29,008 nt of DNA from an uncultured Ignavibacteria bacterium (GCA_937974175.1 CALJIG010000083.1:1-29008), one strand, 5' to 3'; counted from the stretch's first letter, positions 15,550 through 24,076 are shown. Notes: generated from the letters alone by a model not told the origin. A program made the numbers and translations.

Positions 15550-16527
15550 TTATCCTATCCCAAAAAACCAAAACTCAACTAAGGCAAAACTTTCTTTTAT
15601 GCAGAAAGTTACTCCTCCTTCAGTGGAGAGCGGTGTATCGGATGAAATTGCATCTGCGTTTATATTATAGAACGAGCATATCTGTTTGCACCTGAACAAA
15701 TGATAGTTATCAGATATTAATATTATTTTTTTCCAGTTGCGCGATGTATAAAGTAAATTTCTTACATATTGTAACTGCTCTATTGTAGAGTTAGATGAAT
15801 TCTCCACAATTAAATTTTTCGGATCAACTCCGTACTTCACAAGCTCATTTTTTGCTACATCACCCTCTGTCATTTCATTAGGTGAACCGCCTCCTGTAAG
15901 CACCAGCGTCCTTACATTTTTCCTGTCGTAAATTTCGAAACCTTTATTTATTCTTTCACGAAGTACAGGCGAAGGTCTATTACCTCCCCATACTGCTGCT
16001 CCAAGAATAACACCTGCATCTGCTTTTTTTTCTCCATCTGCATACAGTTCAGCATCATCTTTAAAAGTGTAAACTTTAAAGAAAACAATAAGCAAAAGAA
16101 CCGGTATTAAAAAAAGGTTGAGCCATATAGTTCTAAACACATACAGTTTTTTTAAACGCGATGTGATAATAACTATCGAGCCTGACGTGATTACAAAATT
16201 AATCATCAGACTCAATGAAAACAGGATTATCTTAATATCTTTCTGATAGAAATAAAAAGTTGTAACTACAAATACGTTGGAAATTATTGAGAGAAAAAAA
16301 AGTACGAAGAGCGCACCTGTATTTAAGGGATATTTCTTAAAAAATAAAATTATTTGTATGAGGATGGGAATACCGAAAAAGAACAACGAAATCATATTGC
16401 CCGTTTTCATTATATCAAAACTGCGCAGTGGCATGTCCTGATTTTTATATCTGAGATATGTTAAGAGAACGGCCGTAACAATTTCACTTATTATCAGTGC
16501 GGCTAATATGAGTCTTTTGGATTTAAT
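15550..16527 (-). CDS. Membrane-anchored DUF218 (YdcF/SanA/ElyC-like) protein, probable AUU start
   Basis: C-terminal DUF218 domain: AGVILGAAVWGGNRPSPVLR-type start, LTGGG, the acidic segment NEMTEGDVAK, ENSSNSTIEQ and ISDNYHLFRC. SanA and ElyC relatives affect envelope barrier function and undecaprenyl-phosphate/peptidoglycan metabolism in E. coli; here the role is inferred as envelope-related. At least four hydrophobic segments precede the domain. The first ATG in frame is at 16434, but translation upstream remains open with no stop and reads KSKRLILAALIISEIVTAVL, a basic stretch followed by a membrane helix. It runs back to a stop at 16537-16539. No ATG, GTG or TTG lies in that extension. 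The best start is ATT at 16525-16527, giving 325 residues; CTG further in is an alternative. The conservative start is 16434 (294 residues). Confidence 0.7.
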   Translation of the reverse strand: MKSKRLILAALIISEIVTAVLLTYLRYKNQDMPLRSFDIMKTGNMISLFFFGIPILIQIILFFKKYPLNTGALFVLFFLSIISNVFVVTTFYFYQKDIKIILFSLSLMINFVITSGSIVIITSRLKKLYVFRTIWLNLFLIPVLLLIVFFKVYTFKDDAELYADGEKKADAGVILGAAVWGGNRPSPVLRERINKGFEIYDRKNVRTLVLTGGGSPNEMTEGDVAKNELVKYGVDPKNLIVENSSNSTIEQLQYVRNLLYTSRNWKKIILISDNYHLFRCKQICSFYNINADAISSDTPLSTEGGVTFCIKESFALVEFWFFGIG

Positions 16528-16580
16528 ACGCTCAGTTTAATTAAAGAACTTTAACAAATATATAACTTTTAGATTAAATT

Positions 16581-16615
16581 AAAGTAAACAAAATTGTGGC
16601 TTTACAGTTCACTTT
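16581..16615 (-). terminator. Possible terminator after sulP-like gene
   Basis: Reading the reverse strand, AAAGTGAAC (16615-16607) can pair with GTTTACTTT (16589-16581), 9 bp with one G-T, about 20 bases past the SulP stop. The downstream sequence is AT-rich without a pure T run. The rest of the 16528-16636 gap shows nothing recognisable. Confidence 0.4.
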
Positions 16616-16636
16616 ATTTTCCGACTATTTCAGATT

Positions 16637-18337
16637 TTATCTCTCAATAGAGCTTTCTCTTGCTGCCTTAACTTCCTGCTTTTCAAGTCCCAGAATTTCT
16701 CTTGCCCTGTTAAGCGCATCGTCAATGTTTCCACAGCAATTATCTATTCCGATTTTTTCAAGAAGTCCAGCTTTTTCAGCAGCAAACAATGGCTGTGCAT
16801 GAATTCCCGAAAGAACTAAAGTAATCTTATTTTTCTGGCAATCTTCATAAAAATCTTCTATCGTGCTAATACCTGTTGAATCAATCGCCGGAACATTTCT
16901 TAGCCTCATAATAAATACTTTTACTCTGTCTTCAATTACTCTTGCCGCTTCTTTGAATTTACTTGCTGCACCAAAGAAGAACGGTCCGTTTACTTCATAT
17001 ATAAGAACATACTTCGGAATATCTTTTCCTGCTATCGAGTTATCACCATACTCTTCTACTTGATTTTCTTCAAACTCCCTTGTTAAAATTCCCATATTCG
17101 TAACAGCTGCCATCCTTCTCATAAATAAGAAGGCAGAGAGCACCATTCCTATTTCAATCGCCACTGTTAAATCGAACACAACAGTCAGAAAAAAAGTTGT
17201 CAGCAAAACTATAACATCGCTCTTTGGCATTTTCAATTGCGCCTTGAACTCACGCCACTCACTCATATTATAAGCAACAACTGCCAGTATTGCTCCAAGC
17301 ACACATAAAGGAATCATACCTGCGTACTTTCCGAAGAAGAGCATTATTAACAATAACACAACAGCATGTATTAATCCTGCAATGGGAGTTTTACCGCCGT
17401 TCTTTATATTTGTAACCGTTCTTGCAATTGCGCCTGTAGCGGGAATTCCTCCAAATAACGGAGTAATAATATTTGCAGTTCCCTGCGCAATCAGTTCCAT
17501 ATTTGAGCGGTGCCTGTTGCCCGTCATACCATCGGCAACAACGGCTGAGAGAAGCGATTCAATAGCTCCGAGCAATGCAATTGTAAACGCAGGAGAAATT
17601 AATCCCGCAACTCTTTCATAGGTAATTACCGGAAATGTCAGCGGTGGAATTGCGCTTGAAATAACTCCGAACTTTGTACTGATTGTTTCAACGTTAAGAT
17701 TGAAAAAATAAACAACAAGAGTCCCGACAATCAAAGCAACGAACGTCCCCGGGGTTTTTTTAGTTATTCTGGGAAAAATTATTATTATAAATAAAGATAA
17801 TGCCGAGATAGCTGTAGTAGCGGGATTCAACAAATTCAGATTTCCGAATAACACAGGAATTTTTTCAACGAAGTCTGCGGGAATTTTATCTATCTGAAGT
17901 CCGAACAGATCTTTTATCTGTGTGGTAAAAATTATTAATGCTATGCCTGAAGTAAATCCTGTAATGATTGGAAGCGGAATAAATTTTATCAGAGTACCGA
18001 GTTTTAAAAATCCCATCAGTATCAAAAAAATTCCTGCCATGATTGTTGCAATCATAAGACCGTCCATACCGTACTTCTGAATTATTCCGTAAACGATAAT
18101 TATAAATGCGCCCGTAGGTCCGCCTATCTGCACTCTACTTCCGCCAAGGAATGAAATAATAAATCCGGCAATGACTGCTGTGATTAATCCTTTTTCAGGT
18201 GAGACACCCGATGCGATTGCAAAGGCTATAGCTAGAGGAAGAGCTACTATTCCGACAATCACGCCCGAGATTGCATCGGAAACAAATAACTTTTTGTTGT
18301 AGTTTTTTAAGGTAGTAAAGAGCTTGGGAACGAACAT
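16637..18337 (-). CDS. SulP family inorganic anion transporter with STAS domain
   Basis: A 566-residue SLC26/SulP-type permease. The N-terminal membrane region (about 20-420) holds the family pattern DAISGVIVGIVALPLAIAFA, then GGSRVQIGGPTGAF (the SulP anion-site helix) and GAIESLLSAVVADGMTG. The C-terminal STAS domain (about 445-550) includes VPAIDSTGISTIEDF with the conserved D-S-T-G loop. Members carry sulfate, bicarbonate, dicarboxylates or other anions; the sequence alone does not fix which. No carbonic anhydrase or sulfate-assimilation gene is adjacent to help. It is divergent from hflX across about 150 bases. Full length for the family. Confidence 0.92.
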   Translation of the reverse strand: MFVPKLFTTLKNYNKKLFVSDAISGVIVGIVALPLAIAFAIASGVSPEKGLITAVIAGFIISFLGGSRVQIGGPTGAFIIIVYGIIQKYGMDGLMIATIMAGIFLILMGFLKLGTLIKFIPLPIITGFTSGIALIIFTTQIKDLFGLQIDKIPADFVEKIPVLFGNLNLLNPATTAISALSLFIIIIFPRITKKTPGTFVALIVGTLVVYFFNLNVETISTKFGVISSAIPPLTFPVITYERVAGLISPAFTIALLGAIESLLSAVVADGMTGNRHRSNMELIAQGTANIITPLFGGIPATGAIARTVTNIKNGGKTPIAGLIHAVVLLLIMLFFGKYAGMIPLCVLGAILAVVAYNMSEWREFKAQLKMPKSDVIVLLTTFFLTVVFDLTVAIEIGMVLSAFLFMRRMAAVTNMGILTREFEENQVEEYGDNSIAGKDIPKYVLIYEVNGPFFFGAASKFKEAARVIEDRVKVFIMRLRNVPAIDSTGISTIEDFYEDCQKNKITLVLSGIHAQPLFAAEKAGLLEKIGIDNCCGNIDDALNRAREILGLEKQEVKAARESSIER

Positions 18338-18488
18338 GATTTTTAAAAATCGTCATTTTGAGTTCTATTAACAATTCAGATAGTTTTCTTAATTTCTCCT
18401 TCAAAGTCAATATATTGTTGTTAAATTCAGACTTATTCCCACTTTATTGCCTTTAAATTCGTTTGAAATTTGGGTAATTTATAAATAT

Positions 18489-19781
18489 ATGATGCTAGAA
18501 ACCGCAAAGAAACTGGAGAAAACTGTTCTTGTATGTTATTCAAATAAAAGCGACAAAGAAAATTACCATTCAGAAGATTCACTCATCGAATTAAAATTTC
18601 TTGCTGAAACTGCGGGCGCAGTTGTTATGAAATCGTATTACCAATCGAATAATACATACGACTCCCGCACTATGATAGGTAAAGGAAAAGTAAATGAGAT
18701 TGCCGAGTATGTTAACGATAATAAAATCGCTCTCGTAATTTTTGAGAATGAGCTTGCCTTCACACAGATAAGAAATCTTGAACAAAAAATTAAATGCAAG
18801 ATAATGGATAAGTCAAATCTTATCCTTGATATCTTTGCATCTAATGCGCGGACTTCTCAGGCAAAGCTGCAGGTAGAGCTTGCCCAGCTTGAATATTTAT
18901 TGCCGAGACTGACAAGACAATGGACTCACTTATCGAAACAGTTCGGCGGTATCGGAGCAAGAGGTCCAGGTGAAACACAGATTGAAACGGACAGGCGTCT
19001 TATCGGAACACGTATTGCAATGCTTAAAGAGAAACTTGTAAAAATTGACAGGCAGCAGCAGACACAATCTCAGGAAAGAAAAAATTTCTACAGAATTTCA
19101 CTGGTAGGATATACGAACGTGGGTAAATCCACTTTGCTGAACTTACTCACAGATTCAGATGTTTTGGTTGAAAATAAATTATTCGCCACGCTGGATACAT
19201 CTACAAGAGTTTTAAGTTTTAACTCAGTAAATAAAAAAGAATCCGTTCCGAAAATTCCGAAGAAAGTTTTAATATCCGATACTGTAGGATTTATAAAAAA
19301 TCTTCCGCACGGATTGATTGAATCTTTTAAATCTACATTAGCTGAAGTAATTGAATCAGATATTCTGCTTCATGTAATAGATATTTCAAATCCTAACTTT
19401 GAAGAGCAGATTGAAGTTGTTGAAGAGACTTTGAAAGAACTCGGTGCTGAGAATAAAATTATTGTTCACGTATTCAATAAAGTTGATGCGCTTGAAAACA
19501 AAGATATGATGGCAGCCGTAAAAGATAAGTATGAGCATTCAGTATTCATCTCCGCTGAAAAAGGAATGAATATAAAATATCTGATGGAGAAAATTCTTGA
19601 TCTGCTTTCGCATAACAATAAAGAAACTCTTGTAAGATTAAAAGCAGGAGATTACAAAGGTCTCAGTGAGCTATACAATTTAGGCGAAGTTAAAAAAGTC
19701 GAATACCTTAAGACAATGATAAAAGTAAAAATGAATACCACTGAAAAGAATTTTGATAAAATAGAAAAAATGTACTCATAA
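18489..19781 (+). CDS. hflX: Ribosome-associated GTPase HflX
   Basis: A 430-residue HflX from the ATG at 18489; an in-frame TTG at 18447 is open but adds no conserved sequence. The N-terminal HflX domain is followed by the linker motif GGIGARGPGETQIETDRR. The GTPase motifs come next: G1 GYTNVGKST (from about 207), G3 DTVGF, G4 NKVD and G5 SAE. HflX binds the 50S subunit and splits stalled or hibernating ribosomes, especially under heat or antibiotic stress. The NTP-binding N-domain motif NNTYDSRTMIGKGKVNEIA is intact. It is the first gene of a forward run of eight closely spaced genes ending at the terminator at 24081. Confidence 0.96.
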   Translation: MMLETAKKLEKTVLVCYSNKSDKENYHSEDSLIELKFLAETAGAVVMKSYYQSNNTYDSRTMIGKGKVNEIAEYVNDNKIALVIFENELAFTQIRNLEQKIKCKIMDKSNLILDIFASNARTSQAKLQVELAQLEYLLPRLTRQWTHLSKQFGGIGARGPGETQIETDRRLIGTRIAMLKEKLVKIDRQQQTQSQERKNFYRISLVGYTNVGKSTLLNLLTDSDVLVENKLFATLDTSTRVLSFNSVNKKESVPKIPKKVLISDTVGFIKNLPHGLIESFKSTLAEVIESDILLHVIDISNPNFEEQIEVVEETLKELGAENKIIVHVFNKVDALENKDMMAAVKDKYEHSVFISAEKGMNIKYLMEKILDLLSHNNKETLVRLKAGDYKGLSELYNLGEVKKVEYLKTMIKVKMNTTEKNFDKIEKMYS

Positions 19782-19792
19782 TTTAAGAAAAT

Positions 19793-20221
19793 ATGATCAG
19801 CAAAGATTTTTTAATGAGGCAGTTAGAAACTCTCACAGAAGTTGTAGCAAAGATTTTATTAAAGAAAGATATTGGTGTAAAAGATGAGATAAGAAAAGAG
19901 ATTGCCAACGGATGCAAAACTTTAATCGGGCTGGATTATAATTTTATTAACAATCTTCCCGTTCAGCAGTTAGTAAGCTTCTTCAGCATTTCAGGAAAGC
20001 TTGATGTAGTGAAAACATTAATAGCGGCAAAGTTATTCAATCTTGCATCTGATGCAGAAGATAAAGAAGAAAAAGTAAAACTAAAGGTGAAAGCCTCGTA
20101 CTTATATGATACAATTCTTTCCGATACAAATGATGACGAGTACCACGATCTGAAAAAAGAAATAGAAGCGGAGTATGAAAAAATCGATAAAGAGCTTGAT
20201 GCTCTTGAAGCAGAAAATTAA
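19793..20221 (+). CDS. Small helical protein, DUF6483-like
   Basis: A 142-residue all-helical protein with no signal peptide. Its start (ISKDFLMRQLETLTEVVAKI) and the motif IGLDYNFINNLPVQQLVSFF resemble the DUF6483 group of uncharacterised helical proteins seen in Firmicutes and some Bacteroidota; this assignment rests on remembered sequence style and is tentative. The C-terminal half has a TPR-like helical pair (KVKLKVKASYLYDTIL) and an acidic coiled-coil tail. It follows hflX by 11 bases and precedes the acyl-CoA dehydrogenase by 39 bases, so it is almost certainly co-transcribed. No function is known. Confidence 0.6.
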   Translation: MISKDFLMRQLETLTEVVAKILLKKDIGVKDEIRKEIANGCKTLIGLDYNFINNLPVQQLVSFFSISGKLDVVKTLIAAKLFNLASDAEDKEEKVKLKVKASYLYDTILSDTNDDEYHDLKKEIEAEYEKIDKELDALEAEN

Positions 20222-20260
20222 AAATTTAAATTTAATCCTTAACTTAATTAATATACAACT

Positions 20261-21436
20261 ATGGCAGCAGAAAATTACAAGGGCGTTGATTATTATCTCA
20301 TAGATGACCTGTTAACAGATGAAGAAAAATCTATTAGAGATACAGTTCGTGATTTTGTGAGTAACGAAGTAATTCCTATAATAGAAAAATACAATCAGGA
20401 TATGAAATTTCCCTCTGAGCTTGTGCCTAAAATGGCTGAGCTGGGAATTTTCGGACCAACTCTTCCGGCCGAATACGGTGGAATGGGTGTAAACAATGTT
20501 GCATACGGACTTATCATGCAGGAGCTTGAGCGAGGTGATAGCGGTGTAAGAAGCTTTGCATCAGTGCAGTCTTCATTGGTAATGTATCCGATCTATTCGT
20601 TCGGAAGTGAAGAGCAAAAGAAAAACTGGCTGCCAAGATTAGCAAACGGTTCTGCTATCGGCTGCTTTGGATTAACGGAGCCGGACTTCGGAAGCAATCC
20701 GGGCGGAATGATAACTAAAGCTGAAAAAGTTGACGGCGGATATTTACTGAACGGCGCAAAGATGTGGATTACAAACGGAACAGTTTCAGATGTTGCAGTA
20801 GTATGGGCAAAGCTCGATGGAAAAGTAAGAGGCTTCTTAGTTGAAAAAGGAACAAAAGGATTTTCAGCTCCTGAAATGAAAGGTAAGCTTTCACTAAGAG
20901 CATCAGTTACTTCTGAGTTAGTATTTGAAGACTGCTTAATTCCCGAAGAGAATATATTGCCATTATCTGGTGGATTGAAATCACCTCTTAGCTGTTTAAC
21001 ACAGGCAAGATACGGAATAGCATGGGGCGTAACAGGTATGGCAATGGGATGTTACGATACAGTATTGAATTATACAAAGAGCAGAATTATGTTCGGCAAG
21101 CCGCTTGCTGCATTCCAGCTTACACAGGATAAGCTTGCATATATGCTTACAGAAATTACAAAGGCTCAGTTATTGAACTGGAGACTTGCAAAACTAAAAG
21201 ATGAAAATAAATTAAGACCTCAGCACGTTTCATTAGCTAAGAGAAACAACTGCGAGATTGCAAAAAACATCGCAAGCATGGCTCGCGAAATGATGGGAGC
21301 AAACGGAATACTCGATGAATATCCGATTATGAGGCATCTTAATAACATTGAATCCGTAAAAACATATGAAGGTACACATGAAATGCATTCATTGATTCTC
21401 GGTGAAGATGTAACAGGCTTTGCAGCATTTGAATAA
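20261..21436 (+). CDS. Acyl-CoA dehydrogenase, probably glutaryl-CoA dehydrogenase
   Basis: A 391-residue FAD-dependent acyl-CoA dehydrogenase. The catalytic base is E370 in KTYEGTHEMH, the position used by glutaryl-CoA dehydrogenases. R97 in SGVRSFASVQSSL matches the arginine that binds the free carboxylate of glutaryl-CoA. Flavin motifs CFGLTEPDFGSNPGG (135-149) and MWITNG (168-173) are present, as is the RYGIAWGVTGMAMG helix. GcdH converts glutaryl-CoA to crotonyl-CoA in lysine and tryptophan breakdown; non-decarboxylating versions also exist and cannot be excluded. No partner genes of that pathway are nearby: the neighbours are hflX and a nucleotidyltransferase pair. It is cytoplasmic and full length. 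Confidence 0.88.
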   Translation: MAAENYKGVDYYLIDDLLTDEEKSIRDTVRDFVSNEVIPIIEKYNQDMKFPSELVPKMAELGIFGPTLPAEYGGMGVNNVAYGLIMQELERGDSGVRSFASVQSSLVMYPIYSFGSEEQKKNWLPRLANGSAIGCFGLTEPDFGSNPGGMITKAEKVDGGYLLNGAKMWITNGTVSDVAVVWAKLDGKVRGFLVEKGTKGFSAPEMKGKLSLRASVTSELVFEDCLIPEENILPLSGGLKSPLSCLTQARYGIAWGVTGMAMGCYDTVLNYTKSRIMFGKPLAAFQLTQDKLAYMLTEITKAQLLNWRLAKLKDENKLRPQHVSLAKRNNCEIAKNIASMAREMMGANGILDEYPIMRHLNNIESVKTYEGTHEMHSLILGEDVTGFAAFE

Positions 21437-21447
21437 AAATTATTTTT

Positions 21448-21654
21448 ATGGAAAAGAAAAGAGAGTTTGTTGTTCAAAAATTCAAAAGTTTTGAAGAAGC
21501 TGATAAAGCTGATAAACTTATGCGCAAAAATATGAGCATGGATGAAAGAATGAATGTAATGCTCAAATTAAGAAATTTTCTTTTAGAATTTAAATATGGA
21601 ACTACCGAAGGATTTCAAAGAGTTTATTCAGTTACTAAACGAAAAAGAGGTTAG
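21448..21654 (+). CDS. Small partner protein of the nucleotidyltransferase
   Basis: A 68-residue protein beginning MEKKREFVVQKFKSFEEADK, with a basic-acidic helical pattern (KSFEEADKADKLMRKNMSMDERMNVMLKLRNFL). Small proteins of this FxSFEEAxxAD...LxxxERL style are often found immediately upstream of stand-alone MNT-fold nucleotidyltransferases in Bacteroidota and Ignavibacteria. This is a recollection of gene-neighbourhood habit rather than a verified hit. It starts 11 bases after the dehydrogenase. Its last 59 bases overlap the start of the nucleotidyltransferase frame, which implies translational coupling. The C-terminus (TEGFQRVYSVTKRKRG) is basic. It could be an antitoxin-like or scaffold partner; this is not demonstrated. 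Confidence 0.65.
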   Translation: MEKKREFVVQKFKSFEEADKADKLMRKNMSMDERMNVMLKLRNFLLEFKYGTTEGFQRVYSVTKRKRG

Positions 21655-22045
21655 ATATCTTCTTATAGGTGGATATGCAATTGGCCTCCACGGGTATATG
21701 CGGACTACCGAAGATATCGACTTCTGGGTTGAACAATCAGAAGAAAATGCAAAGAAAATAATTTCAACTTTGGAAGAATTCTATGGGACTGAATTTAAAA
21801 ATATGACTTATGAAGATTTTTTAGTAAAAGATGAAGTTTTTAGATTTGGAAAATTTTCAGGGAATATTATAGACATCCTTACATCTTTGAAAGAATTAGA
21901 TTTTAATGAATCTTACAAAAAGAAAGTAACTTATAATTTTAGCGGTATCCTAATAGATTTAATCAATCGTGATGATTTAGTTAAAAATAAATTATCAACC
22001 GGCCGTTCTAAAGATATTGCAGATGTAGATAATTTACCGGAGTAA
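21596..22045 (+). CDS. MNT-fold nucleotidyltransferase, AbiEii-like
   Basis: A 149-residue minimal nucleotidyltransferase. The signature LLIGGYAIGLHGYMRTTEDIDFWV (about 22-45) contains the G25-G26 helix start and the catalytic D40-x-D42 pair of the polymerase-beta-like fold. The end (KLSTGRSKDIADVDNL) is the usual closing motif of DUF6036/AbiEii-type nucleotidyltransferases. Related proteins are toxins of type IV toxin-antitoxin or abortive-infection systems, adding nucleotides to RNA or proteins; others have unknown roles. The usual AbiEi antitoxin or a HEPN partner is absent, and the only candidate partner is the overlapping 68-residue protein. It is complete, with no frameshift. Whether it is a toxin is inference. 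Confidence 0.8.
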   Translation: MELPKDFKEFIQLLNEKEVRYLLIGGYAIGLHGYMRTTEDIDFWVEQSEENAKKIISTLEEFYGTEFKNMTYEDFLVKDEVFRFGKFSGNIIDILTSLKELDFNESYKKKVTYNFSGILIDLINRDDLVKNKLSTGRSKDIADVDNLPE

Positions 22046-22085
22046 TAATCAAAATTTTATTTTGTTAACTTAATGACCCATTCTC

Positions 22086-22673
22086 ATGAAAACGAAAATA
22101 CTTTTACTGTTAGCTTTATTATTTAGTTCTACAAATTTATTTGCGCATCCGTTACTTGGTACGCAGTCAGGATTTTCAAACGGATTTTTCCACCCGCTAT
22201 CGGGGCTAGATCACATTCTTGCAATGCTGGCAGTCGGTATATGGGCAGCACAAATGGGCGGAAAGGCAAAATGGATTATACCAATCACCTTCGTTGGAAT
22301 TATGTCAGTCGGTGGAATGCTTGGTATGAATAACATAAGCCTGCCCTTCGCAGAAATTGGAATTCTAGTTTCAGTTGTTGTGTTAGGTGTATTGATACTT
22401 GCAGGTGTAAGATTACCAATGCTAGTTTCTTCAATACTTGTAGGTGTTTTTGCTTTATGCCACGGACATACGCACGGAACTGAACTTCCCGCAGCAGCAA
22501 GCGGAGTAATGTATGCAATAGGTTTTGCTTTAACTACAATTGTTCTTCACTTATCAGGCATAGGATTTGGTACAGCTGTAACTAAAATTGCAAACGAAAA
22601 GATTGTAAAATTCTCAGGAGCTGTAATTGCATTAATGGGATTAATCTTATCCTACAATTATTTTATACAATAA
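22086..22673 (+). CDS. HupE/UreJ family membrane protein
   Basis: A 195-residue polytopic protein with a signal peptide (1-20, ending LFA-H) and about six further hydrophobic segments. The family motif FHPLSGLDHILAMLAVG (35-51) and the histidine-rich CHGHTHGTELP loop are characteristic HupE/UreJ sites proposed to bind nickel or another divalent metal. In other bacteria these genes accompany hydrogenase or urease operons; no such genes lie in this window. Metal uptake is therefore a family-level inference. It lies 40 bases after the nucleotidyltransferase and 21 bases before ispH. Confidence 0.9.
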   Translation: MKTKILLLLALLFSSTNLFAHPLLGTQSGFSNGFFHPLSGLDHILAMLAVGIWAAQMGGKAKWIIPITFVGIMSVGGMLGMNNISLPFAEIGILVSVVVLGVLILAGVRLPMLVSSILVGVFALCHGHTHGTELPAAASGVMYAIGFALTTIVLHLSGIGFGTAVTKIANEKIVKFSGAVIALMGLILSYNYFIQ

Positions 22674-22694
22674 ATTTTTCATTAATAATTTCTA

Positions 22695-23915
22695 TTGAAG
22701 ACATTCGAGATACCAATATTTTATCGAAGCCCCGTTATATCCAAAATTAAAAATGCGCGCAAAGTATCTGACCCGCGGAAGAAAGATTATTCTCCCACGG
22801 TGCTGGATTTTGGTCCTGTGCAGTTTTTAATAGCGCGGCATTTCGGTTTTTGTTACGGTGTCGAAAACGCAATAGAAATTTCCTATAAAGCAGTAGAAGA
22901 AAATCCCGATAAAAGAATTTTTCTTCTCTCTGAAATGATTCACAATCCTGAAGTTAACAATGACTTAATTCGCCGCGGAGTAAAATTCATTATGGAAACT
23001 AACGGCGAGCAAATCATCCCATGGAAAGAGCTTACTCCAAACGATATTGTTATCATTCCTGCCTTCGGAACAACTCTTGAAATAGAAGAAAAACTTTCTT
23101 CACTTGGGATAGACCCACTGAAATATAACTCAACTTGTCCCTTTGTAGAAAAAGTATGGAACAGAGCAGAGACGCTCGGCATGCAAGACTACACAATTGT
23201 TGTTCACGGAAAATATAAACATGAAGAGACTAAGGCAACTTTTTCCCACAGCAAAGAAAATGCGCCGACAATGATTGTCCGCGATATGGAAGAGACGAAA
23301 ATTCTTGGTGATTTTATTCTAGGTAAAATTTCACTGGATGAATTTAATAAATATTTTGATGGAAGACTCTCAAAGAACTTTGACCCGCTGACAGATTTTA
23401 TTAAGATAGGTGTTGTAAACCAGACAACAATGCTGGCAACAGAAACACAATCAATTGCCGATTATCTTAAAAATATAATGATTCAGAAGCACGGCGAAGC
23501 GCATTTAAAAAATCACTTCGCCGATACGCGAGATACTTTATGTTATGCAACACACGATAATCAGAGAGCAACATTGGGTCTCCTTGAAGAGCAGGCAGAT
23601 ATAGCCGTAGTTGTTGGAGGATATAACAGCTCGAACACATCTCATATTGTCGAGCTTTGTGAAGAAAAGCTTCCTACTTATTTTATTTCATCTGCTGATA
23701 AAATTATTTCGGATGAATTAATTTCACATTTCAATTATCACACTCACGAAGAGTTAGCAACAAAAGATTATTTACCCCGTAAATATCCATCAAGGATAAT
23801 TCTCACAAGCGGTGCCTCTTGTCCCGATGCAATTGTTGATGATGTTTTACAAAAGTTGTTATCATTCTATCCCGGGGCGAAAACCATAGATGAGATAATC
23901 CGAAACTTCAATTAA
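22695..23915 (+). CDS. ispH: 4-hydroxy-3-methylbut-2-enyl diphosphate reductase (LytB)
   Basis: A 406-residue IspH catalysing the last step of the MEP isoprenoid pathway to IPP and DMAPP. The three [4Fe-4S] cysteines are present: C53 in FGFCYGVENA, C148 in STCPFVEKVW, and C376 in SGASCPDA. Substrate-binding histidines sit in IHNPEVN (H83) and VVHGKYKHEET (H171/H176). The protein is about 100 residues longer than the E. coli type and resembles the long plant/cyanobacterial form, with an insert around residues 190-240. The start is TTG at 22695: an in-frame stop lies just three codons upstream, and no ATG occurs before the first cysteine motif, so the non-ATG start is well supported. Co-transcribed with hupE and the small gene at 23921. 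Confidence 0.94.
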   Translation: MKTFEIPIFYRSPVISKIKNARKVSDPRKKDYSPTVLDFGPVQFLIARHFGFCYGVENAIEISYKAVEENPDKRIFLLSEMIHNPEVNNDLIRRGVKFIMETNGEQIIPWKELTPNDIVIIPAFGTTLEIEEKLSSLGIDPLKYNSTCPFVEKVWNRAETLGMQDYTIVVHGKYKHEETKATFSHSKENAPTMIVRDMEETKILGDFILGKISLDEFNKYFDGRLSKNFDPLTDFIKIGVVNQTTMLATETQSIADYLKNIMIQKHGEAHLKNHFADTRDTLCYATHDNQRATLGLLEEQADIAVVVGGYNSSNTSHIVELCEEKLPTYFISSADKIISDELISHFNYHTHEELATKDYLPRKYPSRIILTSGASCPDAIVDDVLQKLLSFYPGAKTIDEIIRNFN

Positions 23916-23920
23916 AAATT

Positions 23921-24076
23921 ATGTCTCTGTGGAGAGTTATACTTGCAATTATTCTCCCCCCTTTAGCAGTTTTTGATAAAGGCTGCGGCTCTATTGTAAT
24001 CGTTCTTCTTCTTACTATTGCGGGCTGGGTTCCGGGAGTAATAGCTGCGTTAATTATTTTAAATAAAAACGAGTAA
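23921..24076 (+). CDS. Pmp3/YqaE-family small membrane protein
   Basis: A 51-residue protein with two hydrophobic helices (WRVILAIILPPLAVF and IVIVLLLTIAGWVPGVIAAL). The PPLAVF-x-KG-C turn and the GWVPG-x-IAAL-x-I ending are the Pmp3/YqaE/stress-response membrane protein family. Eukaryotic Pmp3 affects membrane potential and salt tolerance; the bacterial role is unclear. It starts five bases after the ispH stop codon and ends five bases before the terminator stem, so it is the last gene of the hflX-to-pmp3 run. Confidence 0.85.
   Translation: MSLWRVILAIILPPLAVFDKGCGSIVIVLLLTIAGWVPGVIAALIILNKNE

Noticed and set aside
16596..17063. Forward frames opposite the SulP gene
   Set aside because: They are antisense shadows of a well-supported SulP transporter with STAS domain.
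18447..18488. Longer HflX start at TTG 18447
   Set aside because: The extra 14 residues are not conserved in HflX, and tandem ATGs at 18489 and 18492 are better starts.
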